From NCBI GenBank assembly GCA_007279945.1, contig QYPG01000028.1:40430-104429 (forward strand): 64,000 nucleotides of DNA. The letters are read 5' to 3'. Positions 1 to 7,975 of this stretch are shown in pieces. The position numbers and the translations under genes were made by a program. How positions within the stretch are numbered: position 1 is the first letter of the stretch; each line of letters begins with the position of its first letter. This stretch comes from Streptomycetaceae bacterium. Its GTDB lineage: Bacteria > Actinomycetota > Actinomycetes > Nanopelagicales > Nanopelagicaceae. Below the pieces are notes generated by a model. It worked only from the letters and a program-made list of their open reading frames with translations. It searched no databases and had not been told where the DNA came from.

Positions 1-1
1 T

Positions 2-1696
2 CAAACTGGAAAGATGAATTTAAGTGCATTTTACCAGAGGAGAATAAAACGCCTTCTACCTTCGTCGGCTTTTGTTCTGTTTTCTACAGCAATAGTAGGT
101 TGGGTGATTCTTCCGGAAACTACCCGTGATGCATTGGGGCGGGATCTATTTGCTGCCGCGGCATATATTTCAAACTACCTGTTTGCTTGGTGGCAAAATG
201 ACTACCAAAACCTTAATGCCACTCCCTCACCATTCATCCATTATTGGTCACTGGCGGTTGAAGAACAGTTTTATCTTCTATGGCCTTTCTTTATGCTGCT
301 ACTGGCAAAATATGGAAAACAAATAATTATTCGTGGAATCCTAGCTCTCACCGTACTTTCATTTCTTCTCTCTGTGTACCAGACACAAACTTCCCCAATC
401 TGGGCTTTCTATTCGCTACCCACTCGTGCTTGGGAGCTAGGGGTCGGTGCACTCCTACTGTTTATCCCAGAGCGATTACTTCATCTGCGTTTGCTGCCTT
501 GGTTTGGTATCGGTGCACTTGTTTATTCAGCTTTTCAATTTAGTGAGAAAACATCCTTCCCTGGAGTTAATGCCCTCGTGCCTGTTCTAGGAACAGCAAT
601 TCTTATAGCCGCAATCTCAACGTGGCCTCCCATATTAAACGACCTTTTCAACAACTCATTTAGTCAATGGCTGGGGCGAATTTCATATCCACTTTATCTT
701 TGGCATTGGCCCGCACTCGTTCTGCCTAGTAGCGCATTGGGTAGGCCACTTCATATGTACGAACGCGCAATGTGTATCGTATTAACAGTCGCTTTGGCGC
801 ATCTGACTAACCGATTTATTGAAGAGCCGATGCGACACAAGAAATTTGCACCACGCACTGTCTACATTGGGGCTCTTTCTACAACAGTTCTATCCTTACT
901 GACCGGAATCCTTATCGCAACGTCGGTAGCATCGGTTATTTCGACTAGAGGAACAACCTCGTACTCCTTCGATTTGAAGACAGTTATGTCTAAGCCTGCG
1001 ATTTATGATGACGGATGCCCTGTAAATTCCGGAGAAACTAAGTCAGGTCCATGCACGTATGGTGATGTAAATTCAAAGGTAATTATCGTGCTTTACGGTG
1101 ATTCCCATGCCGCACAATGGTTCCCAACTCTACAAAAAATCTCACTAGAACAACACTTCAGATTAATTTCGCTCACTAAATCATCGTGCCCTTCGGTAGA
1201 TGTTAACCGTTCGGATCAAGGCGCTTACAAAAACTTGGACTGTGCTGATTGGCGAAAAAACTCTGTTTCACGTATTAAATCGCTTCACCCAGCAGCAGTA
1301 ATTATGAGCGGTTACCAACATTATGCAGTCCCACATGGTGTTGGCTCAAGACAAGAGTGGTGGGAAAATGGTCAGATTAGATTGTTGATGAGTCTGATGG
1401 GGTCAACGAGCCACCTTATTTACATCTCCGATACGCCTAAACCTGTCAAAGATATTCCATCTTGCTTGGCGTCACGTGACTTAAGCACGTGTGACACCTC
1501 GAAAAAATCACCAGCGATTCTCATGAGTGGGTTTGAAACTATCGACCCTACCAAGTGGCTCTGCACTACTTACTGCCCAGCTATATTGGATGGCATCGTC
1601 GCCTACCGAGATGCATCTCATATTTCAGTGAGCATGGCACTTCACCTGCTTCCTTCACTGGAGGCGGCATTGCGAGACGTTGGGCTTTTTCGCTAG
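2..1696 (+). CDS. Acyltransferase-3 / SGNH membrane O-acyltransferase, 5' end missing
   Basis: Integral membrane enzyme of the OafA/YrhL type, predicted to transfer acetyl or other acyl groups to a surface polysaccharide. The frame is open to the left edge, and the residues just before the first ATG (QTGK, then MNLSAFYQRRIKRLLP) match the interior of this family, so the N-terminal helices lie outside the window. The conserved HYWSLAVEEQFYLLWP stretch and about nine further hydrophobic segments follow. After about nt 970 comes an extracytoplasmic SGNH hydrolase-like domain with YGDSHAAQW (nucleophile Ser, about nt 1104) and a C-terminal DASH (Asp-x-x-His, about nt 1610). The acceptor sugar cannot be told from the sequence. 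Confidence 0.88.
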   Translation, partial: QTGKMNLSAFYQRRIKRLLPSSAFVLFSTAIVGWVILPETTRDALGRDLFAAAAYISNYLFAWWQNDYQNLNATPSPFIHYWSLAVEEQFYLLWPFFMLLLAKYGKQIIIRGILALTVLSFLLSVYQTQTSPIWAFYSLPTRAWELGVGALLLFIPERLLHLRLLPWFGIGALVYSAFQFSEKTSFPGVNALVPVLGTAILIAAISTWPPILNDLFNNSFSQWLGRISYPLYLWHWPALVLPSSALGRPLHMYERAMCIVLTVALAHLTNRFIEEPMRHKKFAPRTVYIGALSTTVLSLLTGILIATSVASVISTRGTTSYSFDLKTVMSKPAIYDDGCPVNSGETKSGPCTYGDVNSKVIIVLYGDSHAAQWFPTLQKISLEQHFRLISLTKSSCPSVDVNRSDQGAYKNLDCADWRKNSVSRIKSLHPAAVIMSGYQHYAVPHGVGSRQEWWENGQIRLLMSLMGSTSHLIYISDTPKPVKDIPSCLASRDLSTCDTSKKSPAILMSGFETIDPTKWLCTTYCPAILDGIVAYRDASHISVSMALHLLPSLEAALRDVGLFR

Positions 1697-1717
1697 CTCT
1701 ATGACAAGATACCCATC

Positions 1718-2362
1718 ATGGCTGAGTTGACGTATTACTGCGGAACGATGGATAGTGGTAAATCCACGCTTGCATTGCAAACAGCCCATAACCACCATAG
1801 CCGTGGCCGTAGTGGAGTTATTTTTACCAATAAGGATCGCGCGGGCAGTGGAATCATCTCTTCTCGTTTGGGTTTGTCATCCCCTGCGATCGAAGTGAGT
1901 CCTGGCATGGATCTGCATAAACATGTCGTAGATCATTTATCGGCCGGCGATAGGATTGACTACATCATCTGCGATGAAGCTCAATTTTATGAGCGAGAGC
2001 AGATTGAGCAACTTGCACGAATCGTGGATGGTTTAGGAATTGATGTTTTCGCCTTTGGAATTTTGACCGACTTTAAGACACTGCTCTTTCCTGGATCAGC
2101 GCGTCTGATCGAATTGGCGGATCGAGTGAATGCTTTGCAAGTCGAGGCGCTGTGTTGGTGCGGGTCACGTGCCACCCACAATGCGCGTACTCAGGGTGGA
2201 GTCATGGTCGTTGAAGGAGAGCAGGTAGTAGTCGGAGATGTAGCCGCAGGTGCTGAGATTGCTTACGAGGTACTATGCAGACGTCACCATATGCGTCACG
2301 TTACTGCGCGAGCTTCCCGCGCTGGTCATATTTCATCACAACCACTTCCATTTAAGGAGTGA
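1718..2362 (+). CDS. tdk: Thymidine kinase (type II)
   Basis: Phosphorylates thymidine (and deoxyuridine) with ATP, so salvaging nucleosides into dTMP. The 214-residue protein has a P-loop GTMDSGKST at residues 9-17, the DEAQF block at 86-90 that carries the catalytic Glu, and a C-terminal lasso/zinc region with CWC near residue 145 and CRRHH near the end. Length fits the TK1-like bacterial family. The ATG at 1718 is 21 nt after the acyltransferase stop and places the P-loop at the usual distance from the N-terminus. The alcohol dehydrogenase gene starts 3 nt after its stop, which suggests co-transcription although the functions are unrelated. Confidence 0.93.
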   Translation: MAELTYYCGTMDSGKSTLALQTAHNHHSRGRSGVIFTNKDRAGSGIISSRLGLSSPAIEVSPGMDLHKHVVDHLSAGDRIDYIICDEAQFYEREQIEQLARIVDGLGIDVFAFGILTDFKTLLFPGSARLIELADRVNALQVEALCWCGSRATHNARTQGGVMVVEGEQVVVGDVAAGAEIAYEVLCRRHHMRHVTARASRAGHISSQPLPFKE

Positions 2363-2365
2363 TCA

Positions 2366-3406
2366 ATGAAAGCTCGCGGATTAGCAGTGCTTAAGGCAAA
2401 AGAACTCTTGCAACCCTATGAATTTGAACGCAGAGAATTAAGACCTAACGATGTTGCAATCGACGTTGCTTACACAGGTATTTGCCACTCAGATATACAT
2501 CAGGCTCGCGAGGAGTGGGGACCATCTATTTTTCCAATGGTTCCCGGACACGAGATAGCAGGAACGGTTTCGGCTATTGGAAGTCAAGTTTCAAAATTCG
2601 CAGTCGGCGATCGCATTGGTGTTGGCGTGTATATCGATTCATGTCGTACATGCGAAAACTGCCTAGGTGGGCTGAGTCAATACTGTCTTAATGGTATGAC
2701 CGCTACCTATAACGGGATGGAGCGTGATGGAACAACGATTGCCAATGGTGGATATTCAAATATTTTTGTAGTGGATTCAGACTATGCGGTTCACATTCCG
2801 AAAAATCTTCCTTTGCAAGCTGTTGCACCTTTATTGTGTGCTGGAATTACGCTTTATTCGCCCTTACGAAAGTGGGGTACTAAAACCGGAATGAAGGTCG
2901 GAATTATGGGCCTAGGTGGTTTGGGCCATATGGGAGTTAAATTCGCTAAAGCCATGGGGGCTGAAGTTACGGTGTTTTCACATTCTCCTTCCAAAGAGAA
3001 GGATGCGTTAGCAATGGGCGCACATCACTTTGTCTGCACAACAGATATCACCGTGTTGCATTCTATGCGCAAAAAATTTGACTTGATCATCAACGCCGTG
3101 AGTGCTGAATTAGATATCAATGAATATCTCAAGCTTCTTAAAATTGATTCGACACTTGTAATTGTTGGGATACCAGGTAAGCCTTATGCAGTTGAGGCAG
3201 GAGTCATGCTCGATGGCCGACGTAATTTAGCCGGATCAATGATCGGCGCAGTCTCTGAACTTCAAGAGATGATGGACTTTTGCGGCGAACACGGAATCGT
3301 CAGTGATGTCGAAGTCATCAATGCTGACTACGCCAACGAAGCCTATGAAAGAACTATTAAGAGTGATGTGAAGTACCGATTTGTAATCGATGCCACATCT
3401 TTCTGA
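2366..3406 (+). CDS. Zinc-dependent alcohol dehydrogenase (cinnamyl-alcohol/YahK type)
   Basis: Cytoplasmic medium-chain dehydrogenase expected to interconvert alcohols and aldehydes using NADP(H). Catalytic zinc ligands are visible as Cys40, the His62-Glu63 pair in PGHE, and Cys158. The structural zinc set is Cys93, Cys96, Cys99 and Cys107. The Rossmann fold carries GLGGLG at 182-187. The length (346 aa) and the GICHSD motif place it in the CAD/YahK-like branch rather than the class III formaldehyde dehydrogenases. A good Shine-Dalgarno (AAGGAG) lies just before the ATG inside the end of tdk. The natural substrate is unknown. Its stop is one base from the stop of the opposing DUF554 gene. 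Confidence 0.9.
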   Translation: MKARGLAVLKAKELLQPYEFERRELRPNDVAIDVAYTGICHSDIHQAREEWGPSIFPMVPGHEIAGTVSAIGSQVSKFAVGDRIGVGVYIDSCRTCENCLGGLSQYCLNGMTATYNGMERDGTTIANGGYSNIFVVDSDYAVHIPKNLPLQAVAPLLCAGITLYSPLRKWGTKTGMKVGIMGLGGLGHMGVKFAKAMGAEVTVFSHSPSKEKDALAMGAHHFVCTTDITVLHSMRKKFDLIINAVSAELDINEYLKLLKIDSTLVIVGIPGKPYAVEAGVMLDGRRNLAGSMIGAVSELQEMMDFCGEHGIVSDVEVINADYANEAYERTIKSDVKYRFVIDATSF

Positions 3407-3407
3407 A

Positions 3408-4142
3408 TTAGATCAGCTGGTGAACAACGAGAGCCAAAACCGGAGCAACGGCTAAAGCTGGAAGAAGATTGCCAATCGCTACCTGCTTGATGTTAAGTAG
3501 ACGTAGTCCAATAGTGACGAGCATGATTCCACCTACGACAGTCATAGCATCCACTTGGTATGGTGCAAGTACTTGCCCTAAGAGAAGACCAATAACGGTC
3601 CAGAACCCTTGGTACATGCCAACTGGCAGAGCCGAGACTGCTACTCCCCATCCAAGTGAAGAAGCAAAAGCCATGGCGGCAAAAAAGTCCAGAGTGCTCT
3701 TTAATAACAGTTGATCAATACCAGTAGACATTCCATCGCTGATCGAACCCAAAATAGCGAGAGGTCCAATAGCAAATAGAAGTGACGCTGACACGAAACC
3801 TTCAACAAAGGGACTCTCCTTGGAGGCTTTAAATCGATTACGTAGATTCTCCCCCAACGCATCCAACTTGTTCTCGAGTTGAAGCGCTGAACCTATGAGA
3901 CCACCAATAAGAAGTGATCCGAGTACAACTAACAGTGGCCAGCCTTTTGGAATGGCCGAGAGATATTGCGGTGACCACATTGCGACCAGAGCAGATGCTG
4001 CACCCAGCATTGTTACTAAACCTAAAACGTCGGTTAGTAAAACCCTCGTTTTATCTGACATTCGGTTTCCAACGAGAACTCCGATTGACGCACCACCAAT
4101 AATGGTCGCAATATTTATAACGGTGCCGATTCCTGGAAACAT
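3408..4142 (-). CDS. DUF554 family membrane protein
   Basis: Polytopic inner-membrane protein of the DUF554 (YdfK/YqgA-like) family; the transported substrate or function is not established. The 244-residue protein begins FPGIGTVINIATIIGG, has about seven hydrophobic segments, and contains the family's typical glycine-rich stretches (FAIGPLAILGSISDG near residue 125, then a conserved KSTLDFFAAMAFAS). A TATAAA hexamer at 4161-4166 on this strand could be a -10 box giving a very short leader. It is divergent from the YczE-like gene across 62 nt. Confidence 0.85.
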   Translation of the reverse strand: MFPGIGTVINIATIIGGASIGVLVGNRMSDKTRVLLTDVLGLVTMLGAASALVAMWSPQYLSAIPKGWPLLVVLGSLLIGGLIGSALQLENKLDALGENLRNRFKASKESPFVEGFVSASLLFAIGPLAILGSISDGMSTGIDQLLLKSTLDFFAAMAFASSLGWGVAVSALPVGMYQGFWTVIGLLLGQVLAPYQVDAMTVVGGIMLVTIGLRLLNIKQVAIGNLLPALAVAPVLALVVHQLI

Positions 4143-4204
4143 TGCTGCAGGCTACGCAGATTTATATGTCTGTGCAACAACCCCTCGTGGGTTAGACTCC
4201 CCGA

Positions 4205-4873
4205 ATGAACATGACTCACCTGATGGAGTTTTTTCGCCCCCATAAAACAGTGCCTCTCACTCCGTGGACGGCTACAAGTCGTTGGGATCTTTCATTTACG
4301 CGGGTGCTTAATTTATTTGGCGGACTCTTCATCTTCGGTATTGGTGACTCCCTACTTATCCAAGGAAATATAGGAAACGCGCCGTGGTCGGTTTTCGCCC
4401 AAGGTGTTTCTCAAAAATTAGATATAACCATGGGATGGTCAACATTTGGCATAAGCGCTCTAGTCTTGCTTGCCTGGATTCCGCTACGAGAGAAGCCTGG
4501 TTTTGGAACAATTGCGAATATTGTCATTATCGCAATCGCGATACAGGTTGGTGTCACTATTATTCCATTGCAACACAATTACTATGTCGGGATTCTCTAC
4601 TCCCTACTTGGAGTAGCAGCTGTCGGAATGGCGTCGAGCATCTACATCACATGTGGCCTAGGACCTGGTCCTCGAGATGGACTTATGACGGCCCTTCACC
4701 ATCGAACAGGTATTCGCGTTGGACGAGTCCGAATGGCGATTGAAACTACCGTTGTTCTATTTGGCGCTCTTTTAGGCGGGAACGTAGGCCTCGGTACGCT
4801 CATTTTTGCCGCCTTCATCGGACAATCTGTGGCTATCGCGCTAGGTGTGGTGTCCCGACTTACCGCTAAGTAG
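4205..4873 (+). CDS. YczE/YitT-like integral membrane protein
   Basis: Small polytopic membrane protein of the YczE group (YitT/YyaS relatives), with no proven biochemical role. It has 222 residues, a hydrophilic N-terminus of about 30 residues, then about five membrane segments. Family hallmarks include GIGDSLLIQGNIGNAPWSVF after the first helix and the conserved CGLGPGPRDGLMT with a following RTGIRVGRVR loop. An alternative start two codons downstream (the second Met) is possible. It is followed after 100 nt by the purine permease on the same strand. Confidence 0.82.
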   Translation: MNMTHLMEFFRPHKTVPLTPWTATSRWDLSFTRVLNLFGGLFIFGIGDSLLIQGNIGNAPWSVFAQGVSQKLDITMGWSTFGISALVLLAWIPLREKPGFGTIANIVIIAIAIQVGVTIIPLQHNYYVGILYSLLGVAAVGMASSIYITCGLGPGPRDGLMTALHHRTGIRVGRVRMAIETTVVLFGALLGGNVGLGTLIFAAFIGQSVAIALGVVSRLTAK

Positions 4874-4973
4874 CCGATAGCCTGCTACTTATCTTCCCTC
4901 GGCTTTGTACATGCCGATTGTTCGTACACGGGGTCGTAAACACCCCCGATACCAAAACAGAAAGGGATCATCC

Positions 4974-6410
4974 ATGCTCGATTCGTATTTTAAAATCTCA
5001 GAACGTGGGTCAACCGTTGCTCGTGAAGTCCGTGGTGGATTCGTCACATTCTTCACAATGGCATACATCGTCGCACTAAATCCATTAATCATTGGCCTAG
5101 CCAAGGATGCCGATGGAAAGTTCCTCGGTGGCGGAGACGCTCCAAACTTGGCCGCAGTTGCTGCGATGACTGCACTTATGGCAGGCATTCTGACCATTCT
5201 TATGGGTGTCGTTGGAAACTATCCATTGGCACTTGCAACAGGTCTTGGCCTAAATACTTTCGTCGCCGTTGGAATAGCTTCGAAGATGTCGTGGGCAGAT
5301 GCAATGGGACTCGTAGTAATTGAAGGTCTCATTATCACCATTCTCGTACTAACGGGATTTAGAACCGCAGTATTTAAGGCAGTACCTGCCCAACTTAAGA
5401 TTGCTATCTCAGTTGGTATTGGCCTATTTATTGCATTGATCGGTCTTGTTGATGCGGGCTTTGTTCGCAAAACTGGTTCGGGTCCAGTTCCTGTAACCCT
5501 TGGCGACAACGGAACTCTCGTTGGTTGGCCAATTATTATCTTCGCTTTCGGTCTCTTCATGATGATCATATTGATGGTGAAGAAAGTTAAAGGGGCTTTG
5601 TTAATCGGTATTGCTGCAGCAACTGTCGCTGCCATCGCCGTTGAGTCAGCTTTCAAGATTGGACCTAACTTTAATGGTGCAACAGGTGCCGTTAATGCAA
5701 AGGGATGGGGACTTAATGTTCCAACGATTCCATCTGACATCGTCGGAAAGCCTGATTTTGGATTATTCGGTCAGTTCAACTTGTTGGGATCATTCGATCG
5801 CATCTCTTTGATCTCCGGAATCCTTTTTGTCTTTACTCTCATGCTCTCTGACTTCTTCGATACCGTTGGAACAGTTACGGCTATCGGACACGAAGCTGGC
5901 CTCGTCGATAAAAATGGAGATATTCCAAACAACGATCGCATTCTTCTAGTCGACTCCCTTGCAGCAGTTGCTGGTGGAGCTGGAAGTATCTCGTCTAACA
6001 CAAGCTACATTGAATCAGCAGCTGGAGTTGGAGAAGGTGCGCGTACTGGTCTTGCATCGGTTGTAACAGGAGTTCTCTTCTTGCTCACCACTTTCTCAGC
6101 ACCACTTGTTGCAGTGATTCCATACGAGGCTGCGACTCCAGCTTTAGTAATTGTGGGCTTCCTGATGATGACTCAGATTAAGAATATTGATTGGGAAGAT
6201 TATGGAATCGCTATTCCAGCCTTCTTAACGATCATCCTTATGCCATTTACTTACAATATTTCTGTAGGTATTGGTGCTGGGTTTGTTTCTCACGTAGTGA
6301 TTCGTTTAGTTCAAGGTCGCCGCAAGGACGTACATCCTTTGCTACTCCTTGTTTCTGGTCTCTTTATGATCTACTTCCTAACCTCTCCAATTAATGCTTG
6401 GGTAGGTTAG
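4974..6410 (+). CDS. NCS2 family purine permease (AzgA-like)
   Basis: Proton-coupled uptake of purine bases such as adenine, guanine or hypoxanthine. The ATG at 4974 is chosen because AAAGGGA lies 8 nt upstream and the resulting N-terminus (MLDSYFKISERGS) is the usual AzgA-type beginning; an upstream ATG at 4905 would add 23 charged residues. The protein has 478 residues and about 12-13 membrane spans. It contains GLGLNTFVA in the third helix region, typical of the AzgA/PbuG branch, and SDFFDTVGT near two thirds of the length. A strong hairpin terminator follows the stop. Confidence 0.9.
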   Translation: MLDSYFKISERGSTVAREVRGGFVTFFTMAYIVALNPLIIGLAKDADGKFLGGGDAPNLAAVAAMTALMAGILTILMGVVGNYPLALATGLGLNTFVAVGIASKMSWADAMGLVVIEGLIITILVLTGFRTAVFKAVPAQLKIAISVGIGLFIALIGLVDAGFVRKTGSGPVPVTLGDNGTLVGWPIIIFAFGLFMMIILMVKKVKGALLIGIAAATVAAIAVESAFKIGPNFNGATGAVNAKGWGLNVPTIPSDIVGKPDFGLFGQFNLLGSFDRISLISGILFVFTLMLSDFFDTVGTVTAIGHEAGLVDKNGDIPNNDRILLVDSLAAVAGGAGSISSNTSYIESAAGVGEGARTGLASVVTGVLFLLTTFSAPLVAVIPYEAATPALVIVGFLMMTQIKNIDWEDYGIAIPAFLTIILMPFTYNISVGIGAGFVSHVVIRLVQGRRKDVHPLLLLVSGLFMIYFLTSPINAWVG

Positions 6411-6420
6411 AGCACTAATT

Positions 6421-6460
6421 TAACAAAGGCCCTGTGCGTAATAGTGCAGGGCCTTTGTTA
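6421..6460. terminator. Intrinsic hairpin terminator between convergent permease and ung
   Basis: A 14-bp perfect inverted repeat (TAACAAAGGCCCTG at 6421-6434 against its complement at 6447-6460) encloses a 12-nt loop. The stem starts with an A-rich arm and ends TTTGTTA, so it reads as a terminator on both strands. It lies between the stop of the purine permease and the stop of ung, overlapping the last codons of ung by a few bases. Confidence 0.88.
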
Positions 6461-7093
6461 TGCCCAAATAATCGGGGTTAATCCCCTTGATATTAGTAAT
6501 GCGTTAGTCCGTGAAAAGGGCTTGGAGCCAAAAAATCCTCTATAAGCCGAGAGGGGACTTGGGTGAGCTGATTCGATAGTCAAAGCGGAATCAAAGTGAA
6601 TCTTTAACTCCTGAGCTGTCTTACCCCAAAGAATTGCGACGGATTTTCTTTTACCTAAAACTTGGGCAGCTTCGGATGTAATTTTCTGCCAACCATAATC
6701 AGCATGAGCCAGTGACTCCCCTGGTGTTGTAGTGAGAACTCGATTGAGTAGGAAAACTCCTTGCTGGGCCCAATCATTTAAATCACCATTGATTCGCTCC
6801 GCAAGTTTCAAATCATCACCGAGCTCCCTAAATATATTTTTCAAGGAAGCCGGAAGAACTTCGGAGGTTACCGAAAAAGCCAAACCTTGTGCCTGGCCAA
6901 CACCTGGATAAGGGTCTTGCCCAACTATTACGACTTTAATCTGACTTATCGGTTGAGCGAAAACGCGCATGATGTTCGAGTACGTTGGTGTGACACTATT
7001 CGAATCGATAAGTGAATCTATGCGATCAATATCAGTGTGAAATTTTCCAAGTACCACTTGCCACTCTGGATGTAACTGTTCAAATAAAGACAT
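6458..7093 (-). CDS. ung: Uracil-DNA glycosylase
   Basis: Family 1 UDG that removes uracil from DNA at the start of base excision repair. Motif A is seen as GQDPYPG, where the Pro after Tyr is the usual actinobacterial variant of GQDPYH, and motif B as HPSPLSAYRG near the C-terminus. The ATG at 7093 gives 211 residues beginning MSLFEQLHPEWQ, the family's standard start, and sits 4 nt after the stop of the upstream ABC ATPase gene, so the two are probably translated from one message. A longer frame from 7135 would overlap the ATPase gene and is not needed. Confidence 0.93.
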   Translation of the reverse strand: MSLFEQLHPEWQVVLGKFHTDIDRIDSLIDSNSVTPTYSNIMRVFAQPISQIKVVIVGQDPYPGVGQAQGLAFSVTSEVLPASLKNIFRELGDDLKLAERINGDLNDWAQQGVFLLNRVLTTTPGESLAHADYGWQKITSEAAQVLGKRKSVAILWGKTAQELKIHFDSALTIESAHPSPLSAYRGFFGSKPFSRTNALLISRGLTPIIWA

Positions 7094-7097
7094 GAAA

Positions 7098-7889
7098 CTA
7101 GCCGGTTGCACGTGCGAAAAAACGACCAGAGTCAAAGGTTACAGAGATAGATGTATCAAAAACAGCCGAGATATGTTCAGAGGTGATCACAGACTCTGCT
7201 GGTCCACTCACAGCAATGAGGCCATCTTTGAGTAGAAGTGCGTGAGTAGTACCGACTGGGATCTCTTCTATGTGATGCGTAACTAAAATAGTTGCTGGAG
7301 CTAACGGGTCACGTGAGAACTCAGTAAATCTGCGCAGTAGATCTTCACGTCCACCGACATCTAAGCCACCGGCAGGTTCGTCGAGTAAAAGTAACTCAGG
7401 ATCGGTCATAAGAGCACGTGCGATTTGAACCCGCTTTCGCTCACCTTCACTGAGCGTTCCATAGATGCGACCGCCTAGTTCCCGGACTCCAAAGGTAGTT
7501 AACAGGGCCATTGCTCTTGACTCATCCCATAAATCATAAACTTCATTCCATCGACCTGAAATTGCGTAAGCAGCCGTTAGGACTACATCATGAACTTTTT
7601 CATAATAAGGGATCTCCTCATTGGTTAGTGCGCCACATGTTCCAATTCGCGTGCGCAGTTCAAAGAGATCAACTTTGCCCATCTGTTTACCTAGAACCGT
7701 CACCGTACCCTTTGTTGGAAAGAGTTTTGTTCCTAGGACCTGCAGTAAAGTCGATTTACCCGCGCCGTTAGGTCCCAGAATCACCCACCTCTCCCCTGGC
7801 ATAATTTCAAAATTTATTGGCCCCAAGATGTTCTTGCCGGCTCGTGAAACGCTGACATCGTTAACAGTCAAAACCGATGTACTTGTCAT
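7098..7889 (-). CDS. ABC transporter ATP-binding protein
   Basis: Soluble ATPase subunit of 263 residues with Walker A GPNGAGKST near residue 39, signature LSEGERKRVQIARAL, and Walker B LLLLDEP followed by a D-loop and an H-loop (VTHHIEEIP). No permease or binding-protein gene lies nearby, so it resembles the stand-alone YlmA-like ATPases whose partner and substrate are not known. The gene is followed 4 nt later by ung and is divergent from serB across an intergenic region with an inverted repeat. Confidence 0.87.
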   Translation of the reverse strand: MTSTSVLTVNDVSVSRAGKNILGPINFEIMPGERWVILGPNGAGKSTLLQVLGTKLFPTKGTVTVLGKQMGKVDLFELRTRIGTCGALTNEEIPYYEKVHDVVLTAAYAISGRWNEVYDLWDESRAMALLTTFGVRELGGRIYGTLSEGERKRVQIARALMTDPELLLLDEPAGGLDVGGREDLLRRFTEFSRDPLAPATILVTHHIEEIPVGTTHALLLKDGLIAVSGPAESVITSEHISAVFDTSISVTFDSGRFFARATG

Positions 7890-7890
7890 A

Positions 7891-7937
7891 GGGCAAAAAG
7901 ATACTGGTTAGTTGCATCATGTAAGGCGATTTTGCCC
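7891..7937. promoter_or_regulatory. Inverted repeat in ABC ATPase/serB divergent region
   Basis: GGGCAAAA at 7891-7898 is repeated in inverted orientation as TTTTGCCC at 7930-7937, 32 nt apart. It fills most of the short gap between two divergent genes, so it could hold operator half-sites for a regulator. No known consensus was recognised, and chance occurrence cannot be excluded. Confidence 0.25.
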
Positions 7938-7975
7938 ATTAATACTCAGTGATTCGCGATAAACTTCCGACTCTT

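Noticed and set aside
4874..4973. Guanine/adenine riboswitch before the purine permease
   Set aside because: The conserved purine-aptamer core and its loop-loop pairs were not found. Only simple hairpins were seen.
6458..7093. Loss of the UDG active-site motif (GQDPYP in place of GQDPYH)
   Set aside because: Pro at this place is the usual actinobacterial form, as in mycobacterial Ung.
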